In this document: positions 8,537 through 8,902 of the stretch, piece by piece
Position numbering within the stretch: position 1 is the first letter of the stretch
Layout of the letters: each line of letters begins with the position of its first letter
Origin: Methylococcaceae bacterium
GTDB taxonomy: Bacteria; Pseudomonadota; Gammaproteobacteria; Methylococcales; Methylococcaceae
Direction: 5' to 3'
NCBI GenBank assembly: GCA_012026715.1
Contig: VEPB01000348.1
Span: forward strand, 1-8,902
Length of the DNA stretch: 8,902 bases
The notes under the pieces: generated by a model
The model's database searches: none
What the model was told of the DNA's origin: nothing
The model's input: only the letters and a program-made list of their open reading frames with translations
Position numbers and translations under genes: made by a program

Positions 8537-8565
8537 CCTCCCCTCTCCCAAGGGGAGAGGGGAGG
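8537..8565. repeat. Short-loop CT/GA-rich palindrome (REP-like intergenic repeat)
   Basis: Thirteen bases at 8537-8549 pair perfectly with 8553-8565, leaving a three-base loop AAG. The core reads CCCTCTCCCAAGGGGAGAGGG. Palindromes of this wording are familiar from intergenic regions of many proteobacterial genomes, where their translation gives spurious SPLGRGEG-like peptides; exactly such a peptide appears on the minus strand here. The repeat lies ten bases after the eno-proximal hairpin. Copy number in this genome cannot be judged from one window. Confidence 0.65.
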
Positions 8566-8600
8566 CAAGGCATTCGCTTCGCGACTTTCGTAAGATCGGC

Positions 8601-8902
8601 GTGAAAAGCCTCATCGCCATCCTGGTGCTGCTGATTGCCCTGCTGCAATACCGGCTCTGGTTTGGCGATGGGAACCTCAGGGAATTCCAGCGGCTCCATC
8701 AGCGCATCGACGAACTGAAACAGGAAGGCGCCAAGCGGCGCGACCGCAACGCCGCCTTGGAAGCGGAAGTGATGGACCTCAAGCAGGGGCTGGACGCCAT
8801 CGAGGAGCGGGCCCGGCAGGATCTGGGCATGGTCAAGGAAGGCGAAACCTTCGTGCAGATCATCGACGCCCACCACCCGGCCCCCGCGGCCGAGCTCGCC
8901 GC
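8601..8902 (+). CDS. ftsB: Cell division protein FtsB (3' end cut by window edge)
   Basis: Small bitopic inner-membrane protein that joins FtsL and FtsQ in the divisome and helps activate septal peptidoglycan synthesis. One hundred codons are visible with no stop; E. coli FtsB has 103 residues, so nearly the whole protein is present. A single transmembrane segment spans about residues 3-21 and ends in the family signature LQYRLWFG (15-22). A charged heptad-like coiled coil follows (about 27-65), then the conserved EERARQDLGMVKEGETF (68-84). The start is GTG 8601, chosen because no ATG occurs in frame upstream and it places the membrane segment at the extreme N-terminus, as in the family; E. 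coli ftsB also uses GTG. The Shine-Dalgarno is weak (TAAGA, 8591-8595). In related genomes ispD usually follows. Confidence 0.95.
   Translation, partial: MKSLIAILVLLIALLQYRLWFGDGNLREFQRLHQRIDELKQEGAKRRDRNAALEAEVMDLKQGLDAIEERARQDLGMVKEGETFVQIIDAHHPAPAAELA

Noticed and set aside
8532..8876. Minus-strand open frame ending in an SPLGRGEG-like peptide
   Set aside because: The peptide comes from the palindrome at 8537-8565, and the rest is antisense to ftsB.

Overview
The window is GC-rich chromosomal DNA from a Gram-negative bacterium, most likely a gammaproteobacterium. The evidence is the gene order pyrG-kdsA-eno-ftsB, the same order as in Pseudomonas and many other gammaproteobacteria, together with an LPS gene (kdsA) and a divisome gene (ftsB). 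A methanotroph or related high-GC gammaproteobacterium is possible, but this is an impression from protein wording and cannot be proven here. All recognised genes lie on the + strand.

Layout. Positions 23-4354 encode one very large membrane-bound signalling protein. It has two membrane segments around a periplasmic Cache-like sensor, then PAS-PAS-GAF-PAS-PAS, then GGDEF and EAL domains that both keep their catalytic motifs. A 321-base gap (4355-4675) follows. It holds an imperfect GC-rich hairpin, a good sigma70-type promoter and a structured leader of about 100 nt ahead of pyrG. PyrG (CTP synthase) ends in an ATGA overlap with kdsA (KDO-8-phosphate synthase, metal-dependent class by its residues). 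After 46 bases comes eno (enolase). A 142-base gap (8459-8600) then carries two strong inverted repeats. The window ends inside ftsB, whose last few codons are cut off.

How the genes fit together. PyrG makes CTP, which is later needed to activate KDO. KdsA makes the KDO precursor from phosphoenolpyruvate and arabinose-5-phosphate, and enolase makes phosphoenolpyruvate. The three therefore link nucleotide, glycolytic and outer-membrane metabolism. FtsB belongs to the cell-division complex and is a conserved neighbour. The c-di-GMP protein is separate in function, and its codon choice looks less uniformly C-ending than that of the housekeeping genes.

Overall this is a largely conventional region, and I found no undescribed multi-gene system. 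The points most worth a second look are a T6 tract at the predicted pyrG transcription start (possible nucleotide-sensing by transcript slippage), the class II metal-site signature of KdsA, and the paired palindromes between eno and ftsB.
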